This document shows, piece by piece, positions 4,489-5,900 of a stretch of DNA of 5,900 bases; position 1 is the first letter of the stretch; the number at the start of each line of letters is the position of its first letter. The notes under the pieces were generated by a model, which searched no databases, was not told where the DNA came from, and saw only the letters and a program-made list of their open reading frames with translations. Both the position numbers and the translations under genes were made by a program. The stretch is from Thermoplasmata archaeon (GTDB lineage Archaea > Thermoplasmatota > Thermoplasmata > Lutacidiplasmatales > UBA184), in NCBI GenBank assembly GCA_021792485.1, contig JAJYUO010000079.1, positions 1-5,900 of the forward strand, read 5' to 3'.

Positions 4489-5900
4489 TCACGACGATCC
4501 GTCCGAGTCCCCGGGCTTCGGGTCAACGACCTTGAAGTCCGCGTCGACGGCGTGGCCCCCGTCCGGCGTCCCTTCGGGCGGGGACTCGGAAGAGTCCTCC
4601 GCCGTCGGGGGAGCTTCGGCCGCGCCCCCGGTCGGCGGTGCGTTTGGCGGCGGGGAGTACAGGTGCTGAGAGACCGCGTGCAGCGACTGCGTCAGCTCCT
4701 CCGTCTTCGCCTGTATCTGATCCCGGCTCGCGTTCGTCGACTGAAGAGTTTCCCGCAAGCTCGAGACCTTCGCGCGAACGTCGGCCGCCTCACTCTCGGG
4801 TATCTTGTCCTTGGCATCGGTGAGCAAGCGCTCGGCCTCGTAGGCGAGTGTCTCCGCGCGGTTGCGCGCCTCGACGGCCGCCGCACGCTCCCGATCCTGG
4901 TCCGCGTACTGCTCGGCCTGTTTGACCATCTTGTCGATCTCGTCCTTGGAGAGTTTGTTGGACGCGCTGATCGTGATCCCCTGTTTGCGTCCGGTCCCCT
5001 GGTCCTTCGCCGAGACGTTCAGTATGCCGTTCGCGTCGATGTCGAACGACACCTCGATCTGAGGGGTGCCTCGGGGGGCTGGAGGAATGCCCGTCAGAAG
5101 GAAGCTGCCGAGTTTCACGTTGTCCTCCGCGAGCGGTCGTTCGCCCTGGAATACCTCGATCTCGACGGTCGACTGATTGTCGGAGGGCGTCGTGAAGATC
5201 TGGCTCTTGCGCGTCGGGATCGTGGTGTTGCGGTCGATCAGACGCGTAAAGACTCCCCCGAGCGTCTTGAGTCCTAGGCTGAGCGGGGTCACGTCCAGAA
5301 GCAGGACATCCTTCACTTCGCCGGCAAGGACGCCGCCCTGGACCGCGGCTCCCATGGCAACGCACTCCATCGGATCTACGCCTCGCTCGATCGGTCGGCC
5401 GATTTCGGCTTCGAGGAACTTTTGCACCATCGGCATCCGCGTCGGCCCTCCGACCAGCACGATCCGATCGATCTGACTCTTCTCGAGCTTGGCGTCCTTG
5501 ATCGCCTGCTCGACCGGCGCCCGGCAGCGGTCGACGATCGGGCGGAGGAGCTCTTCGAGCTTCGCGCGGGTCAAGCTGAGCGCGAGGTGCTTCGGACCCT
5601 CCTGCGTAGCGCTGAGGAAGGGGAGGTTGATCTGGGTCTCAAGGGTCGAGGAGAGTTCGATCTTTGCCTTCTCCGCGGCGTCGCGGATGCGCTGGACCGC
5701 CATCTTGTCGTTTCGCACATCGATGCCGCTCTCCTTTCGGAATTCGTCCGCGATCCAGTTGGTGATCGCGTTGTCCATGTCCGTGCCGCCGAGCTGCGTG
5801 TCGCCGCTCGTCGAAAGAACCTCGAAGACCCCTTCGCCGAAATCCATGATCGTGACATCGAGCGTCCCGCCCCCCAGGTCGAACACGAGGATCTTCTGCG
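4489..5900 (-). CDS. dnaK: Chaperone protein DnaK (Hsp70), N-terminus beyond window edge
   Basis: DnaK is the ATP-driven Hsp70 chaperone that binds unfolded polypeptides in the cytoplasm with DnaJ and GrpE. About 470 C-terminal residues are visible; the frame stays open to the right edge, so roughly 150-190 residues are missing. Numbering the Val encoded at 5884-5886 as 1: phosphate-loop motif FDLGGGTLD at 2-10, LGGTDMDN at 32-39, adenosine motif VLVGGPTRMP at 143-152, interdomain linker DVLLLDVTPLSLG at 193-205, beta substrate-binding domain at about 206-305 (RNTTIPTRKSQ, QGERPLAEDN, GIPPAPRG, FDIDANGILNVSAKD), helical lid at about 311-410, then a Pro/Gly/acidic tail ending near DADFKVVD, like the conserved C-terminal motif of bacterial DnaK. 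Val1 is internal, since the preceding codons read QKIL as expected. No dnaJ follows; a PEBP-family gene does. All core motifs are intact. Confidence 0.97.
   Translation of the reverse strand, partial: QKILVFDLGGGTLDVTIMDFGEGVFEVLSTSGDTQLGGTDMDNAITNWIADEFRKESGIDVRNDKMAVQRIRDAAEKAKIELSSTLETQINLPFLSATQEGPKHLALSLTRAKLEELLRPIVDRCRAPVEQAIKDAKLEKSQIDRIVLVGGPTRMPMVQKFLEAEIGRPIERGVDPMECVAMGAAVQGGVLAGEVKDVLLLDVTPLSLGLKTLGGVFTRLIDRNTTIPTRKSQIFTTPSDNQSTVEIEVFQGERPLAEDNVKLGSFLLTGIPPAPRGTPQIEVSFDIDANGILNVSAKDQGTGRKQGITISASNKLSKDEIDKMVKQAEQYADQDRERAAAVEARNRAETLAYEAERLLTDAKDKIPESEAADVRAKVSSLRETLQSTNASRDQIQAKTEELTQSLHAVSQHLYSPPPNAPPTGGAAEAPPTAEDSSESPPEGTPDGGHAVDADFKVVDPKPGDSDGSS

Noticed and set aside
4447..5277. 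Plus-strand 276-codon frame opposite dnaK
   Set aside because: It is fully antisense to conserved DnaK substrate-binding-domain sequence and its product is Arg/Leu-rich without motifs.

Overview
This is a GC-rich window (roughly two thirds G+C) with densely packed genes on both strands. There is no mobile element, CRISPR array, rRNA or recognisable tRNA. Codon third positions are strongly G/C. The short AT-rich boxes TATTAA (1255-1260) and CTTATACT (3486-3493) lie about 30-40 bases before starts, and most starts lack a strong Shine-Dalgarno sequence. That pattern fits an archaeon with short or absent leaders, for example a high-GC Thermoplasmatota-like lineage. The citrate synthase, however, resembles the actinobacterial CitA type and DnaK is of bacterial type, so the domain of life is an inference and not settled here.

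Layout from left to right. The left edge holds the C-terminal ~314 residues of a citrate synthase (plus strand). Its stop codon overlaps the start (ATGA) of an 86-residue protein with two membrane segments. After a short gap with a TATA-like box comes a 233-residue plus-strand protein with three zinc ribbons of identical geometry and an Arg/Gly-rich tail; it is the most distinctive gene here. A 572-base stretch (1993-2564) follows with no convincing gene. It holds a cluster of complementary GGAACG/CGTTCC repeats and, next to the hydrolase stop, a perfect 7-bp hairpin.

A minus-strand alpha/beta hydrolase (2565-3449) and a plus-strand 108-residue protein of unknown function (3583-3909) diverge from a shared spacer with one TATA-like box readable both ways. 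The 108-residue gene converges, 14 bases apart, on a minus-strand YbhB/PEBP-family protein (3924-4388). Upstream of that on the same strand is dnaK (4489 to the window edge), which lacks its N-terminus here. The 100 bases between dnaK and the YbhB gene carry two perfect hairpins.

The genes do not form one obvious pathway. Citrate synthase is central carbon metabolism, DnaK is protein folding, the hydrolase and PEBP protein are accessory, and the zinc-ribbon, membrane and 108-residue proteins are uncharacterised. Nothing seen clearly makes up a new defence or metabolic system; the triple zinc-ribbon/RG protein is the best candidate for something undescribed.
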